Assembly: GCA_001897155.1 (NCBI GenBank)
Contig: MKSF01000014.1
Coordinates: 1-64,000 of the forward strand
Reading direction: 5' to 3'
DNA from: Bacteroidetes bacterium 47-18
GTDB taxonomy: Bacteria; Bacteroidota; Bacteroidia; Chitinophagales; Chitinophagaceae
DNA: 64,000 nucleotides
Under the pieces are notes generated by a model. The model ran no database searches. It was not told the DNA's origin and saw only the letters and a list, made by a program, of their open reading frames with translations. Below are positions 30,601 to 39,569 of the stretch, one piece after another; position 1 is the stretch's first letter; every line of letters starts with the position of its first letter. The position numbers and the translations under genes were made by a program.

Positions 30601-32781
30601 TCCATCAGGGATGAATTCAACAGCCCGCTGGCAGTGAATATTGATAACTTCAGGCTGGGATCTGTCACCAAGATACTGAATCCCGATACCCTGCCTGCCG
30701 ATGGTGTGCTGAACACTAATGTCGAGGTGGATCTTAATCCGCCCATACCCTTCATTAAAGGGAATGCTTCCATTACCGGCCTGGAGGTATTCCGTACGCC
30801 GCTTGGCAATGTTAATCTCATAGCGGAAACGGAAGATGAAAATACCTATCATGCCACCCTTACCGTGGATGGTAACGGTAATAACGTGAAGCTGGACGGG
30901 GATTATTATATAGCTCCGAAAGGCGGCAATAACTTCGATTTTGACCTGGGCATTACGCCGCTGGCGCTTAAAAGCGTGGAAGGGCTGACGTTCGGCAGCC
31001 TCAGGAACAGCAGCGGGACGATCGAAGGCCAGCTCAAGATCAACGGTACCTTTGATAAGCCCCTGATCAGGGGGAACCTGGTGACCAACGACCTTAAAAC
31101 GACCATGGCTATGCTGGGAGGCTCCTTTACGCTCCCGCAGGAAAAGATCGCTTTCAATGACAGGGGAATAGAATTGCAGAAGGTCAGGATCAATGACTAT
31201 CAGGGACGGTCTGCGGTTGTGGACGGCAGGATCGCTACCCGGAATTTCAAGGACTACTTCCTGAACCTGAACTTTGCTGCGGACAGGTGGTCGCCCGTCA
31301 ACTCCAGGTCCAGGGATTACGAAATGTTCTACGGGAAGCTTGTGATGAGCTCCAATATAGATGTGAAGGGCTATATGCAGGCGCCTAATATATCCGGTAA
31401 CCTGACCATACATGATTCCACCAACCTGACCTTTGCGCTGCTGGATTCCGATCCGCAGCTTGTGGAAACGGAAGGTATCGTTGAATTCTATGACAGCAGG
31501 TACCCGAGGATAGAATGGGATGTGGATTCGGTAGATAATGTGCTGAAGCGGGTGCGCTTCTCGCAGACCGCGCAGATGAACGTGAATGTGGGCATTGAGA
31601 AGTACGCCAAATTCGACCTGGTCATTGACCCGTCCACCGGTGATAACCTGATGGTGAACGGCGAAGCCAGCCTAAATGCCCAGATAGCTCCCAACGGCTC
31701 TATCGGCCTGGCAGGCACCTATGCGCTGGAAGACGGCTATTACGAATTGTCTTTCCCGCCTGTAAGAAGGAAGTTCCGTATCCAGAAGGGCAGCACGATC
31801 TCGCTTGCGGGCGATCCGCTGGATGCCACTGTGGACATAACGGCGATCTTCGATGCCAATGTGGCTCCTTACGACCTGGTGGAGCGGCAGGTATCAGACC
31901 CGGCACAGCTGGTGTACTACAAGCAGCGGCTGCCTTTTGATGTGGTACTGAAGCTGAACGGGAACGCGATGTCCCCGAATATAGCCTTTGATATCGTGCT
32001 GCCCGAAGGCGAAACGTCCGTATCATCGGATGTGACCAATACGGTACAGGCTAAGCTGGCCAGTATGCGTAACAATCCTTCTGAAATGAACAAGCAGGTA
32101 TTTGCGGTGATCGTATTGAAAAGATTTGTCACGGAAGAATCCTTTGGCTCCGGTGGCGGGATGAATGTGGAATATATCGCGCGCCAGAGCGTGAGCCGCT
32201 TCTTAAGCTCACAGCTGAACAGCCTTGCCGGCCAGTTCATCTCAGGCTTCGACCTGAATATGGACCTGGAGTCTTCTGAAGACTATACTACAGGTGGTAA
32301 GGTGAACAGGACGGATCTGAACGTATCGGTGTCCAAATCGCTGTTCAACGACAGGCTCTCTGTAAGCGTGGGTAATGATTTCCTGCTGGAAGGCGGTCAG
32401 AATGCAGGAGGCAGGTCCTCAGGCATACCGGGTAACTTTTCGGCAGATTACAGGCTGACGGAAGACGGAAGGTATATCCTGAGGGGTTACCGCAGGAATG
32501 AGCTGCAGAACCTGATAGACGGATATGTGGTAGAGACCGGCCTCGGTTTCCGCTATTCCCTCCAATATAACAGGTTCAGGTATCTTTTCATGAGCAATGC
32601 AAAAAGAAGGGAACGTTTCCGCCAGATGATGGAGCAGCAGCGGAGAGAAACGGAAGAATTGCAGCGTAAGACGGATGCGCAGACCACCTCCAATCCGGCA
32701 GAAGGTTCCAATAAGGAAGCGGTGCTGGTATACCCGGCCACCGTACCTTCATCGAATGAAAAACGCAGGGTGCTCCATTAG
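27625..32781 (+). CDS. tamB: TamB-like translocation and assembly module (DUF490/AsmA-like)
   Basis: This very long envelope protein (about 1718 residues) has one N-terminal membrane anchor (VKKILKIILYSILGVLLLVAG), an AsmA-like start (LSQKLQTPFSVGKIRYRLP) and a long repetitive beta-rich body. The C-terminal DUF490 domain (about 1400-1660) includes IQKGSTISLAGDPLDATVDI, LPFDVVLKLNGNAMSPNIAF, VFAVIVLKRFVTEESF and NLNVSVSKSLFNDRLSVSVG. TamB proteins bridge inner and outer membranes and act in lipid transport or outer-membrane protein assembly. A BamA-like partner gene lies convergent 17 bp downstream, which fits a TamA/TamB-like pair. Base usage is like that of the core genes. Confidence 0.92.
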   Translation: MVKKILKIILYSILGVLLLVAGVVVFLLTPPGQRFVTKHTVSYLSQKLQTPFSVGKIRYRLPTSVGIDDLLLIDRNADTLAYLHYLDLNVNMWDLLSSKISVRSLEIADADFYMHRQRPDTFFNYQYIIDAFAGDPAAAGPADTAKAEKKGNPLKIDVVKTALKNVRFRFHDESGGTDFSLFVKDLLLKPSNIDIEQLRFDVDELSISGVRVNLVMTESILPPAPDTSTGTSPLLLSIQKLHLKDAEYTMDAKTSALYMKANVGELDAKVPLFDLAGQLMQADKLYLSESNVLMVMGKSSPVQVPEVVPEVAEVIDTLGWRIVASDVKLKNIGYQMDDNKQPPKPYGMDYAHMDIRNLFLVADDLVYTNDTISGNVRQLALKEKSGLELQEFKTSFVYHSQGALLEDFLLKTPETLLQHKLGVSYTSLDALSSQLGLMGLDIELKDSRVGINDVLLFAPDDLRKQLMAYKNQHLMLASDLKGTLGALNIRDLYLEGLKDTRVKMNGTVIGLPDADKLQYILNIAQLQTSSNDLDPFLPDSLKMQVNLPARMAVNGKVRGGIYNYEPQLTIITSDGNAHVSGFLNLKPEGQEKYDLVVNAQQLNIGKIIRQDSVLGIVSSNIKVNGSSFDVKRMQTTLDLDVLNAYAMGYNYNSITGTVVLNNGRAQASVRSTDPNLYLTLDGNADLSNLHPDINALLDIRNADLHALKLSQDTLKVAGLLEAHLPVLNVDYPQGTIIGSEIEVSIPGNKLPLDSIKIFANSQPETGQDISMDIAKLLNLNVTGTIPLTQIGNGYMYHINKFYNLGDTFEYASDYTLDLDGVIRYNPILTRFNRSIKPFDTIGLHSALSRETMDLAVNIPYFRYGNHVIDSGFVSLQEDNDRINYNVGARQYRNKDELVFFYPGLNGRVLNDTVYARAVMKDSGANNRFVLGFAVNKDLRDENSLTHLRLFRGLMIDYDLWQVNENNRITLGSEGFLIKDFFISQQDQRIGINSIRDEFNSPLAVNIDNFRLGSVTKILNPDTLPADGVLNTNVEVDLNPPIPFIKGNASITGLEVFRTPLGNVNLIAETEDENTYHATLTVDGNGNNVKLDGDYYIAPKGGNNFDFDLGITPLALKSVEGLTFGSLRNSSGTIEGQLKINGTFDKPLIRGNLVTNDLKTTMAMLGGSFTLPQEKIAFNDRGIELQKVRINDYQGRSAVVDGRIATRNFKDYFLNLNFAADRWSPVNSRSRDYEMFYGKLVMSSNIDVKGYMQAPNISGNLTIHDSTNLTFALLDSDPQLVETEGIVEFYDSRYPRIEWDVDSVDNVLKRVRFSQTAQMNVNVGIEKYAKFDLVIDPSTGDNLMVNGEASLNAQIAPNGSIGLAGTYALEDGYYELSFPPVRRKFRIQKGSTISLAGDPLDATVDITAIFDANVAPYDLVERQVSDPAQLVYYKQRLPFDVVLKLNGNAMSPNIAFDIVLPEGETSVSSDVTNTVQAKLASMRNNPSEMNKQVFAVIVLKRFVTEESFGSGGGMNVEYIARQSVSRFLSSQLNSLAGQFISGFDLNMDLESSEDYTTGGKVNRTDLNVSVSKSLFNDRLSVSVGNDFLLEGGQNAGGRSSGIPGNFSADYRLTEDGRYILRGYRRNELQNLIDGYVVETGLGFRYSLQYNRFRYLFMSNAKRRERFRQMMEQQRRETEELQRKTDAQTTSNPAEGSNKEAVLVYPATVPSSNEKRRVLH

Positions 32782-32794
32782 GAGCACCTTTTTT
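32767..32794 (+). terminator. Terminator overlapping the tamB stop codon
   Basis: GGTGCTCC / GGAGCACC with loop ATTA, followed by TTTTTT. The loop and right arm include the TAG stop codon (32779-32781), so the left arm is coding. The convergent barrel gene ends 4 bp beyond. Confidence 0.75.
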
Positions 32795-32797
32795 ACA

Positions 32798-34222
32798 TCA
32801 GTTGCCTTTCCTGTGGATATACAGGTCCTTTTCCCGCAGGTGATTCCAGGTGAATTCAAACCTGACCTTAATATCATACAGCGTGACCAGGTCCAGCCCG
32901 ATGCCGGCGGAATACAGCAACCGGTTGCTGACGGGACCGTCCGTATACCTGTCACGGCTGTACCCCAGGTCGGCAAATATTTTAGGATATAAGCGTACAG
33001 GGACTGTTTCAAAAAAACGCAGCGGCAGGTGTATATATCTGTGAAGCAGCTCGTACTTCAGCTCCTGTCTGCTGTATGCCATGAACTGGCCATCGATCAC
33101 ATAATATTCATACCCCCTGATATAATCGTTCTCATATCCCAGGTTCCTGCTGTAAAAATAAGAATAGGTGTTCTGGAAAGCTATACGGGTTTTCAGGTCC
33201 CATGCAAAAAAGAGCTTCCTTCCCAGCTTCTGATAATAATCGCCCTGGAAGTGCAGGTCGAGCTGGTTGAAATTTTCATTCAGGCCCCGGCTGTACCTTG
33301 CCGTTGTCACTATCCTCCACCCGGTCAGCGGGTAATTCCAGTTGTCCACGCCATTATATTCCACCCGGTAGCTGAGCTGCAGCAGGTCCAGCCGGCGGGT
33401 CGCCGCAGAGGTGAAAAAATAAGGGTTGAGCTTCAGGATCGTATCGCTGACCTGCTGGCGCGTGTACCGGATGCCCAGCCTGTGCTGCAGGGCAAATGCC
33501 GGGCGGTAGGTATAGAACAGCTCCGTATTCACTTCGCGGTACTGGATGCTGTTGAAGTCCCTGTAAAATTTCAGCTTGTTACCGGTCGTTATATAGCCGG
33601 TTTCTTTATTGGCAGACCTGTATATGTTCCATCCCCATCCGTGTCTTTTATTTTTATCGGCAAAAGGCTGTGTAAAATCTATGCCCATTTTCTCCGTATA
33701 GCCGGTCTGGTACAGGACGCCCAGTTGTATGCGCCGTCCCCATAGGTTCAGATGTGACAGCTTCAGCCCGACATTGACCCGCTTCCAGTCAAAATGATGC
33801 TCCGAGGCCCAAACGTTGAAGTTCCGGTCGCCCAGGGTGAAGTTGGGATCCGGCCAGACGGGGAATCTTTCCTGCACATCAATATAGCAGATCAGTTGCC
33901 GGTCTGTGGTATCAAAGCGCAGGGCCGCCCGGTTGAACAGCCGCATATTGAACAGCCGGTCTTCGTTTACTTTCTTTAAGGAATCCAGCCGGTCGAGCTG
34001 CAGGGTATCGCCTTCACGGAAGGTCAGCTCCCTGATGAGTATATCCCTGTGTGTCCTTACTCTGGAAAGGTGTTCAATAATGATTCCGCTTACCGGGTAT
34101 TGCGCGCTGGCAACGAACTGCCCGGTCATAACGGGCAGCAGGCCGCATATGAATAAGCACAACATTCTGATATGGTACTTACCTGCGGTCTTCAATAAAA
34201 AGCCTGGTGTGCCGTGTCGCAT
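32798..34222 (-). CDS. BamA/TamA-like outer-membrane barrel protein with one POTRA domain
   Basis: The 474-residue protein has an N-terminal signal (hydrophobic residues about 20-40, ending in VASAQ), one POTRA-like domain (about 45-115: SRVRTHRDILIRELTFREGD, LKKVNEDRLFNMRLF) and a C-terminal beta-barrel rich in aromatic alternating strands (FRDFNSIQYREVNTELFYTY and similar). It should insert in the outer membrane. With the convergent TamB-like gene it probably forms the local TamA-type partner. BamA itself has five POTRAs, so this is not BamA. Its ATG shares one base (TAATG) with the stop codon of the HMG-CoA lyase gene, so its translation is coupled to that gene. An alternative start is the ATG at 34165. 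Confidence 0.85.
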   Translation of the reverse strand: MRHGTPGFLLKTAGKYHIRMLCLFICGLLPVMTGQFVASAQYPVSGIIIEHLSRVRTHRDILIRELTFREGDTLQLDRLDSLKKVNEDRLFNMRLFNRAALRFDTTDRQLICYIDVQERFPVWPDPNFTLGDRNFNVWASEHHFDWKRVNVGLKLSHLNLWGRRIQLGVLYQTGYTEKMGIDFTQPFADKNKRHGWGWNIYRSANKETGYITTGNKLKFYRDFNSIQYREVNTELFYTYRPAFALQHRLGIRYTRQQVSDTILKLNPYFFTSAATRRLDLLQLSYRVEYNGVDNWNYPLTGWRIVTTARYSRGLNENFNQLDLHFQGDYYQKLGRKLFFAWDLKTRIAFQNTYSYFYSRNLGYENDYIRGYEYYVIDGQFMAYSRQELKYELLHRYIHLPLRFFETVPVRLYPKIFADLGYSRDRYTDGPVSNRLLYSAGIGLDLVTLYDIKVRFEFTWNHLREKDLYIHRKGN

Positions 34223-35091
34223 TAGTGAATAAATATCTCGGAAGCCATCAGTCTTGCATGATGCAATGCGTCATAATCCAGGTGTAAGGGCAGTTGCTGC
34301 CGCTGTGCCCAGCCGATAAGCACATCCGTATCCATATTGCCTACCAGCTCATCCTTGGCCATAGGACACCCGCCTATGCCCAGGAGCGCGCTGTCAAATT
34401 TTCTGCAGCCCGCCTTATAGGCGCTATCCAGCTTTTCTATCCTGGTGGATGGCGTGGAATGGAAATGTGCACCGATGGACAGGTTGCTGAATTCCGGTAC
34501 CAGGTTGCTGAAGATATAATGGATATTCTCAGGAGTAGCCACGCCTATCGTATCTGCCAATGCGATATTGGTGATGCCCAATGCCGCTATCTTGCGGAAC
34601 CAGTCGATGGCTAGTGCCGCGGAATACTCGTCACCGTAAGGATTGCCGAAGCCCATGGAAATATACAGTACCAGCTCTTTGCCGTTCTTAACGCACAGCT
34701 CCTGGATAAGGGCCACCTCTTCCAGGGCCTGGGCGATGGTCTTATTGGTATTGCGCATCTGGAAGGTCTCGGAGATAGAGAAAGGGAAGCCGAGATAATG
34801 GATGGCATCATATTTTATCGCATCTTCCGCGCCTCTTATATTGGCAATGATGGCCAGCAGGCGGGTAGGGGAACCGGCTGTGTCGAGCTGTGACAGGACC
34901 TCATGGGTATCCGCCATCTGTGGAATGGCCCTGGGAGAGACAAATGATCCGAAATCCAGGATATCGAAGCCTACTTTCAGCAGCGCGTTGAGATATGCTG
35001 CCTTCTTCCGGGTAGGAATAAACGTTTTCCATCCCTGCATTGCATCCCTGGGGCATTCTACGATGGTTATATTCTGAGCTGTCTGTTGCAT
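34222..35091 (-). CDS. Hydroxymethylglutaryl-CoA lyase
   Basis: The enzyme cleaves HMG-CoA to acetyl-CoA and acetoacetate (leucine breakdown). The TIM-barrel residues are all present: VECPRDAMQGW (Arg, Asp), GAHFHSTPS (metal-binding His), GIGGCPMAKDELVGNMDT (catalytic Cys and Glu, family signature). I use the ATG at 35091 (289 residues). The in-frame ATG at 35121 would leave almost no leader after the -7 box at 35130-35137. The downstream barrel gene overlaps by one base, an odd pairing of metabolism and envelope genes. Confidence 0.93.
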   Translation of the reverse strand: MQQTAQNITIVECPRDAMQGWKTFIPTRKKAAYLNALLKVGFDILDFGSFVSPRAIPQMADTHEVLSQLDTAGSPTRLLAIIANIRGAEDAIKYDAIHYLGFPFSISETFQMRNTNKTIAQALEEVALIQELCVKNGKELVLYISMGFGNPYGDEYSAALAIDWFRKIAALGITNIALADTIGVATPENIHYIFSNLVPEFSNLSIGAHFHSTPSTRIEKLDSAYKAGCRKFDSALLGIGGCPMAKDELVGNMDTDVLIGWAQRQQLPLHLDYDALHHARLMASEIFIH

Positions 35092-35129
35092 ATCGTTCCT
35101 GTTTGCGAATGATACTACCATTCAAGCCG

Positions 35130-35161
35130 CAAAATTACATTAAGTTCAAAGCATTGGCAAA
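35130..35161 (-). promoter_or_regulatory. Promoter for HMG-CoA lyase
   Basis: On the minus strand TTTG (35161-35158) and TAATTTTG (35137-35130) are 20 bp apart. The -33 element lies within the glyA promoter, so the two divergent promoters interlock. Confidence 0.6.
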
Positions 35162-35184
35162 TCTTATAATTCTCGTTACATTTG
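35154..35184 (+). promoter_or_regulatory. Promoter for glyA
   Basis: TTG at 35154-35156 and TACATTTG at 35177-35184, spacer 20 bp, ATG at 35201. Confidence 0.65.
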
Positions 35185-35200
35185 TACAAATTTTAAAATA

Positions 35201-36481
35201 ATGCAAAGAGACACTCAAATTTTCGACCTGATAAAGGATGAATTACATCGTCAGCGAAGAGGCCTGGAGCTGATCGCTTCTGAGAATTTTACCAGTTTGC
35301 AGGTAATGCAGGCTATGGGCAATGTCATGACCAATAAATATGCGGAAGGCTACCCGGGTAAAAGGTATTACGGCGGATGTGAGGTAGTGGATTTGAGTGA
35401 ACAGCTGGCGATAGACAGGGCTAAGGAGATCTTTGGAGTGAATTATGTGAATGTACAGCCTCATAGCGGGGCCCAGGCCAACACTGCCGTACAGTTTGCG
35501 GTATTGCAGCCGGGTGATGCTATCCTGGGGCTGGACCTGAGTATGGGCGGACACCTTACGCACGGGTCTCCCGTGACTTATTCGGGCAAAATATACCAGG
35601 CGCACCATTACGGCGTCAGGAAAGAAGACGGCCGCGTGGATTATGACGCCCTGGAAGCCAAGGCAAAAGAAGTAAAGCCGAAGCTGATCATATGCGGTGC
35701 CTCGGCATATGCCCGCGACTGGGATTATGCCCGTATCCGCCAGGTAGCGGACCAGGTAGGCGCCCTGGTGCTGGCAGATATTGCGCACCCTGCCGGACTG
35801 ATAGCGGCAGGCCTGCTGAATTCGCCATTCGATCATTGTCATTTTGTGACCTCCACCACCCACAAGACCTTAAGAGGGCCACGCGGCGGTATCATCATGA
35901 TGAAGCATGACTTTGAAAATCCCTGGGGCATCAAGACCCCTAAAGGTGAGGTACGGATGATGTCGGCCCTGCTGGACCTGGCCGTATTCCCCGGTATCCA
36001 GGGCGGTCCGCTGGAGCACGTCATAGCTGCCAAGGCGGTTTCCTTTTACGAGATATTACAGCCTGAATATAAGACCTACGCCGCCCGGATGCAGCAGAAC
36101 GCCCAGGCGCTGGCCACCGCTTTCATCAATAAAGGATATGATATCGTATCCGGTGGTACAGACAACCACCTGCTGCTGATAGACCTGAGAAATAAAGGCA
36201 TTTCCGGTAAAAAGGCGGAAAATACGCTGGTAAAGGCCGATATCACCCTGAATAAGAATATGGTACCGTTCGATGATAAGTCGCCGTTCATTACTTCGGG
36301 TATCCGTGTAGGCGTGCCTGCCATTACGACCAGGGGACTGAAGGAAAGCGATATGGAACAGGTGGCGGTATGGCTGGACGCCGTACTGATGCAGCCGGAT
36401 AATGAAGATATTATTGCGAAGGTAAGAGGGGAGGTGAACGAGTTTATGCAGCAGTTCCCTTTATACCCAGAAATGGATTAA
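35201..36481 (+). CDS. glyA: Serine hydroxymethyltransferase
   Basis: This PLP enzyme (426 residues) interconverts serine and glycine and feeds one-carbon units into tetrahydrofolate. Hallmarks: [51 protein letters not shown], the PLP-binding [17 protein letters not shown] (internal aldimine Lys) and [14 protein letters not shown] at the C-terminus. It is complete and monocistronic, with a near-consensus promoter and a terminator close to its stop codon. Confidence 0.98.
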   Translation: MQRDTQIFDLIKDELHRQRRGLELIASENFTSLQVMQAMGNVMTNKYAEGYPGKRYYGGCEVVDLSEQLAIDRAKEIFGVNYVNVQPHSGAQANTAVQFAVLQPGDAILGLDLSMGGHLTHGSPVTYSGKIYQAHHYGVRKEDGRVDYDALEAKAKEVKPKLIICGASAYARDWDYARIRQVADQVGALVLADIAHPAGLIAAGLLNSPFDHCHFVTSTTHKTLRGPRGGIIMMKHDFENPWGIKTPKGEVRMMSALLDLAVFPGIQGGPLEHVIAAKAVSFYEILQPEYKTYAARMQQNAQALATAFINKGYDIVSGGTDNHLLLIDLRNKGISGKKAENTLVKADITLNKNMVPFDDKSPFITSGIRVGVPAITTRGLKESDMEQVAVWLDAVLMQPDNEDIIAKVRGEVNEFMQQFPLYPEMD

Positions 36482-36498
36482 ATAAATGATCTTTCATG

Positions 36499-36535
36499 AT
36501 TACGGGCAATACCTGACAGGTATTGCCCGTATCTT
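36499..36535 (+). terminator. glyA terminator
   Basis: TACGGGCAATACC / GGTATTGCCCGTA with a five-base loop, 20 bp after the stop, followed by a T-rich tail. Confidence 0.85.
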
Positions 36536-36574
36536 TATAAACAGGTTTGCCTGCAAAATCTCAATCGGAAACAT

Positions 36575-37888
36575 ATGGACAGGAAAGAGCAAATAGTTGT
36601 ATTCTGGTTCCGGCGTGATCTCAGGCCGGAGGATAACCATGGACTGGCCATGGCATTGTCTTCAGGCAAGCCCGTGCTGCCCGTCTTTATTTTTGATACG
36701 GATATTCTTTCCCGGCTGGAAGATACATACGACAGGAGGGTGGATTATATGCACCAGGCCCTGGTTTCACTGAACAGGGCATTGGGACAGGAAGGCAGCC
36801 GGCTGCATACTTTTTATGGCACACCGGCAGCAGTTTTCAGCGGGATCATTACCCGGTATGAGGTGGAAGCCGTGTATTGCAACAGGGATTACGAGCCGGC
36901 CGCTATAAGGAGGGACGAAGCGGTCAGGTCATTGCTGCAGGAGCAGGGAGTGCGTTTCCATATATTCAAGGACCAGGTGATCTTTGACAGGGCGGAAGTG
37001 GTGAAAGCGGACGGTACGCCGTACAGCGTGTACACGCCCTATTCGAGGAAATGGAAAAGCCTGCTGCAGCCGCAGGATTATACCGCTTTTGAACGGCCCC
37101 CGGGCTATTTCCTGCCATCGCCATGGACGGAGATACCGGCACTCCCGGCTATCGGATTCATGAAAACGGATATAGTGTTCCGCGAGCCTTTCCCGGATGA
37201 AGGTGTGATCAGCAGGTATCATGCACAAAGGGATTACCCTGCTCTGGATGCTACTTCGCACCTGGGAACGGCATTGCGGTTCGGCACCATTTCGGTCAGG
37301 CAGTGTGTACGGACAGCGCTGCTGCACAATGAGACCTGGCTGAATGAGCTGATCTGGCGGGAATTCTTTATGCAGATACTGTATCATTACCCCAGGGTAG
37401 TGCAGTATTGCTTTAAAGAAAAATATGAGGCTGTTCCGTGGCGTAATAATGAAGCGGAATTTGAAAAATGGTGCACCGGAACTACGGGATACGGTATCGT
37501 GGATGCCGGGATGCGGCAACTGAATGCCACAGGAAGGATGCCTAACCGGGTCAGGATGATCACGGCCGGCTTCCTGACGAAGCACCTGCTGACGGACTGG
37601 CGCTGGGGAGAGGTCTATTTTGCGCAGAAGCTGCTGGATTACGACCTCGCAGCCAATAACGGCAACTGGCAGTGGTCGGCAGGATGCGGCTGTGATGCCG
37701 CTCCCTATTTCAGGGTGTTCAATCCTGATGAACAGGCCCGGAAGTTTGATAAAGATATGGCATACGTGAAAGCCTGGTGCAGCGAATATAGGGCGGGAGG
37801 TACACTGCTGCCCCGCATAGTGGAGCATACTTATGCCCGCAACAGGGCTATCGCGGCGTATAAGGAAGCGCTTCAGGAAGCACCGTAA
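36575..37888 (+). CDS. phrB: Deoxyribodipyrimidine photolyase (class I)
   Basis: The 437-residue flavoprotein repairs UV-induced pyrimidine dimers with light. The N-terminal antenna-binding Rossmann domain starts IVVFWFRRDLRPEDNHGL. The C-terminal FAD domain has LGTALRFGTISVRQCV, WLNELIWREFFMQILYHYP, GRMPNRVRMITAGFLTKHL, DWRWGEVYFAQKLLDYD, LAANNGNWQWSAGCGCDAAP and YFRVFNPDEQARKFD. These are the class I CPD photolyase/cryptochrome blocks. The Trp and Asn positions around FAD look intact, so I favour photolyase over a photoreceptor cryptochrome. It is a single gene with its own terminator. Confidence 0.95.
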   Translation: MDRKEQIVVFWFRRDLRPEDNHGLAMALSSGKPVLPVFIFDTDILSRLEDTYDRRVDYMHQALVSLNRALGQEGSRLHTFYGTPAAVFSGIITRYEVEAVYCNRDYEPAAIRRDEAVRSLLQEQGVRFHIFKDQVIFDRAEVVKADGTPYSVYTPYSRKWKSLLQPQDYTAFERPPGYFLPSPWTEIPALPAIGFMKTDIVFREPFPDEGVISRYHAQRDYPALDATSHLGTALRFGTISVRQCVRTALLHNETWLNELIWREFFMQILYHYPRVVQYCFKEKYEAVPWRNNEAEFEKWCTGTTGYGIVDAGMRQLNATGRMPNRVRMITAGFLTKHLLTDWRWGEVYFAQKLLDYDLAANNGNWQWSAGCGCDAAPYFRVFNPDEQARKFDKDMAYVKAWCSEYRAGGTLLPRIVEHTYARNRAIAAYKEALQEAP

Positions 37889-37908
37889 CCCGGATGGTTT
37901 AATGGAAA

Positions 37909-37958
37909 ATAACGATAAAAGGGGAAGATATTGAAATGTCTTCCCCTTTTATCGTTAT
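37909..37958. terminator. Long bidirectional terminator between photolyase and DUF4139 genes
   Basis: A 20-bp perfect stem (ATAACGATAAAAGGGGAAGA and its complement at 37939-37958) with a 10-base loop lies 20 bp after the photolyase stop and 9 bp after the stop of the convergent gene. Confidence 0.9.
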
Positions 37959-37967
37959 GGATTATCA

Positions 37968-39569
37968 TTACCTGTTGTAATATCGCAGGCGCATCTCTTT
38001 GGGATATTTGATCTCGTAAGAGAAGTTGATATTTTCCGTCTGGCCGCTGCTGATGGTGCGGTTCCATAAGATGCTGCCGGTCTGCTCATCCAGCGCTCCG
38101 TCGCCGATATGAAGCGCTTTGATGGTGATCTTGCTGTTCTCGCTGATCGGCAGTTGGTCCAGGATTTCCAGCTCCACGGGCTCTTTGGTATTGTTCCGGA
38201 TGCTGATGCGGAAGGACTCTGTTTCCCATTTGCCGGAGTTCAGGGTCTTGGTAGTGGTCTTATCGTCAGTTTGAGTACGTTTAAGAACGATGCGGTCGTC
38301 TGTTCCCAATGCTATGGGATATTCCTCTTTTATGTAATTGGCCTGTAGCTGTGTCTTGCCGATATAGTTGTCCTCGAAAAAGATATTCGCTTCTCCTGAT
38401 ACCAGGTTGAGCTGCTGCCAGTTCCTGATAAATGCCATGAGGAATACCTGGTTGCTTACCTTAGGTACGGCGTGATATTTGTAAGAGGCTTCCAGCTCTT
38501 TTTTGTCAAGGATGACATATTGCTCTTTTTCCTGGCTGTAGAGCGTCTGGGTATGTTTGAGCTCATAGATTATATTCAACTGGTCGCCCGAGACAGTGGC
38601 CACCGGTATATCCGCTGCGGCTACCTTATCGGAGGTACGCATCTGGTAAGAGTTGGTATAATCTGCGCTTTGCTTGGTTTCCATAGCCACATCATTCAGG
38701 GCATTATGACCTGTATGCTCGGTTACGTACAAAGGCCGCAGGACAGGGCGGCTGAGGATGGATACAGGCCTGTAAGTGGATACATAGAGCTTTACATTGT
38801 TCCAGTCCTGGCCGGTGCGCTGGTAGATCCTGCCTTTGTAGACCATTTCAAGCGGCTGCTTTATTGAAGTCGCTTTCAGGTCGTAAGAAGGGGTCCAGCC
38901 GGCATTGGAGACCACGTAGCTGACACCCAGATGGGTCTGTATCTCCCGTTCCGCGAGTATTTCCAGCACCAGCTCCTTTTTATTGTATGCCTTACGGGTC
39001 CGGGATTGCTGCATGTGCTGGTCTATGCGTGAAACGGAATCCTGCAGGAGCTGCCTCTGCTCGTTCAGCACAAAGTTCTGGTTATCTATTTCCAGCATTC
39101 TTTTACGGTAGAACTCAGTGAGCTTTACCAGTTGTTCCTGCGGTGTAATTTTATCACTGACCGATATCTTCAGGTTGTCATTGATGATAGCCTGCTCGCC
39201 GGTCAGGTTCTTGATCTGTATGTTCAGCAGGTCGATCTGGCGCAGGAGCTTCTTTTTGTCCTTGTCCAGTTGCACTTCCGGTGCGGACAAAGTGCTTTCC
39301 TTCTGCTGGTTGACCTGTGGCGTAATGGCCAGCAGGGTAGTGCTTTTATCCAGGCTGATCTTATAGGTATTTTCGTCCAGGTCGTTAGGCAGGTTGATCA
39401 CCTTAATGAAATTCTTTCCTTTTTGGAGGGTGAGGGGTGTGGTGCCATACACCCTGGCGCCCTGCATATAGACCGTTACTTCTTTTATGCTGATCTCTTT
39501 GGAGGTTTCCTGTTGCGCGGAAGCATGAACAGCAGTAAGCATCGTTAAGCTCAATAATAAGTTTTTCAT
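37968..39569 (-). CDS. DUF4139 / mucoidy inhibitor MuiA-type protein
   Basis: The 533-residue exported protein has a signal peptide (residues 1-18, ending in VHASAQQ). The N-terminal domain (DUF4140-like) reads SIKEVTVYMQGARVYGTTPL. A coiled coil (about 95-190) is followed by the DUF4139 beta-rich domain, with VLEILAEREIQTHLGVSYVV, SNAGWTPSYDLKA and GRIYQRTGQDWNNVKLYVST. It ends with PVELEILDQLPISENSKITI and FSYEIKYPKEMRLRYYNR. Some relatives are called MuiA or TIGR02231; their biochemical role is unclear. No operon partners lie adjacent. Confidence 0.9.
   Translation of the reverse strand: MKNLLLSLTMLTAVHASAQQETSKEISIKEVTVYMQGARVYGTTPLTLQKGKNFIKVINLPNDLDENTYKISLDKSTTLLAITPQVNQQKESTLSAPEVQLDKDKKKLLRQIDLLNIQIKNLTGEQAIINDNLKISVSDKITPQEQLVKLTEFYRKRMLEIDNQNFVLNEQRQLLQDSVSRIDQHMQQSRTRKAYNKKELVLEILAEREIQTHLGVSYVVSNAGWTPSYDLKATSIKQPLEMVYKGRIYQRTGQDWNNVKLYVSTYRPVSILSRPVLRPLYVTEHTGHNALNDVAMETKQSADYTNSYQMRTSDKVAAADIPVATVSGDQLNIIYELKHTQTLYSQEKEQYVILDKKELEASYKYHAVPKVSNQVFLMAFIRNWQQLNLVSGEANIFFEDNYIGKTQLQANYIKEEYPIALGTDDRIVLKRTQTDDKTTTKTLNSGKWETESFRISIRNNTKEPVELEILDQLPISENSKITIKALHIGDGALDEQTGSILWNRTISSGQTENINFSYEIKYPKEMRLRYYNR

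Noticed and set aside
30388-31413. 341-codon open frame on the minus strand
   Set aside because: It is antisense to the middle of the TamB-like gene and has no recognisable domain.
36929-37828. 299-codon open frame on the minus strand
   Set aside because: It is antisense to the photolyase gene, whose motifs are unambiguous.
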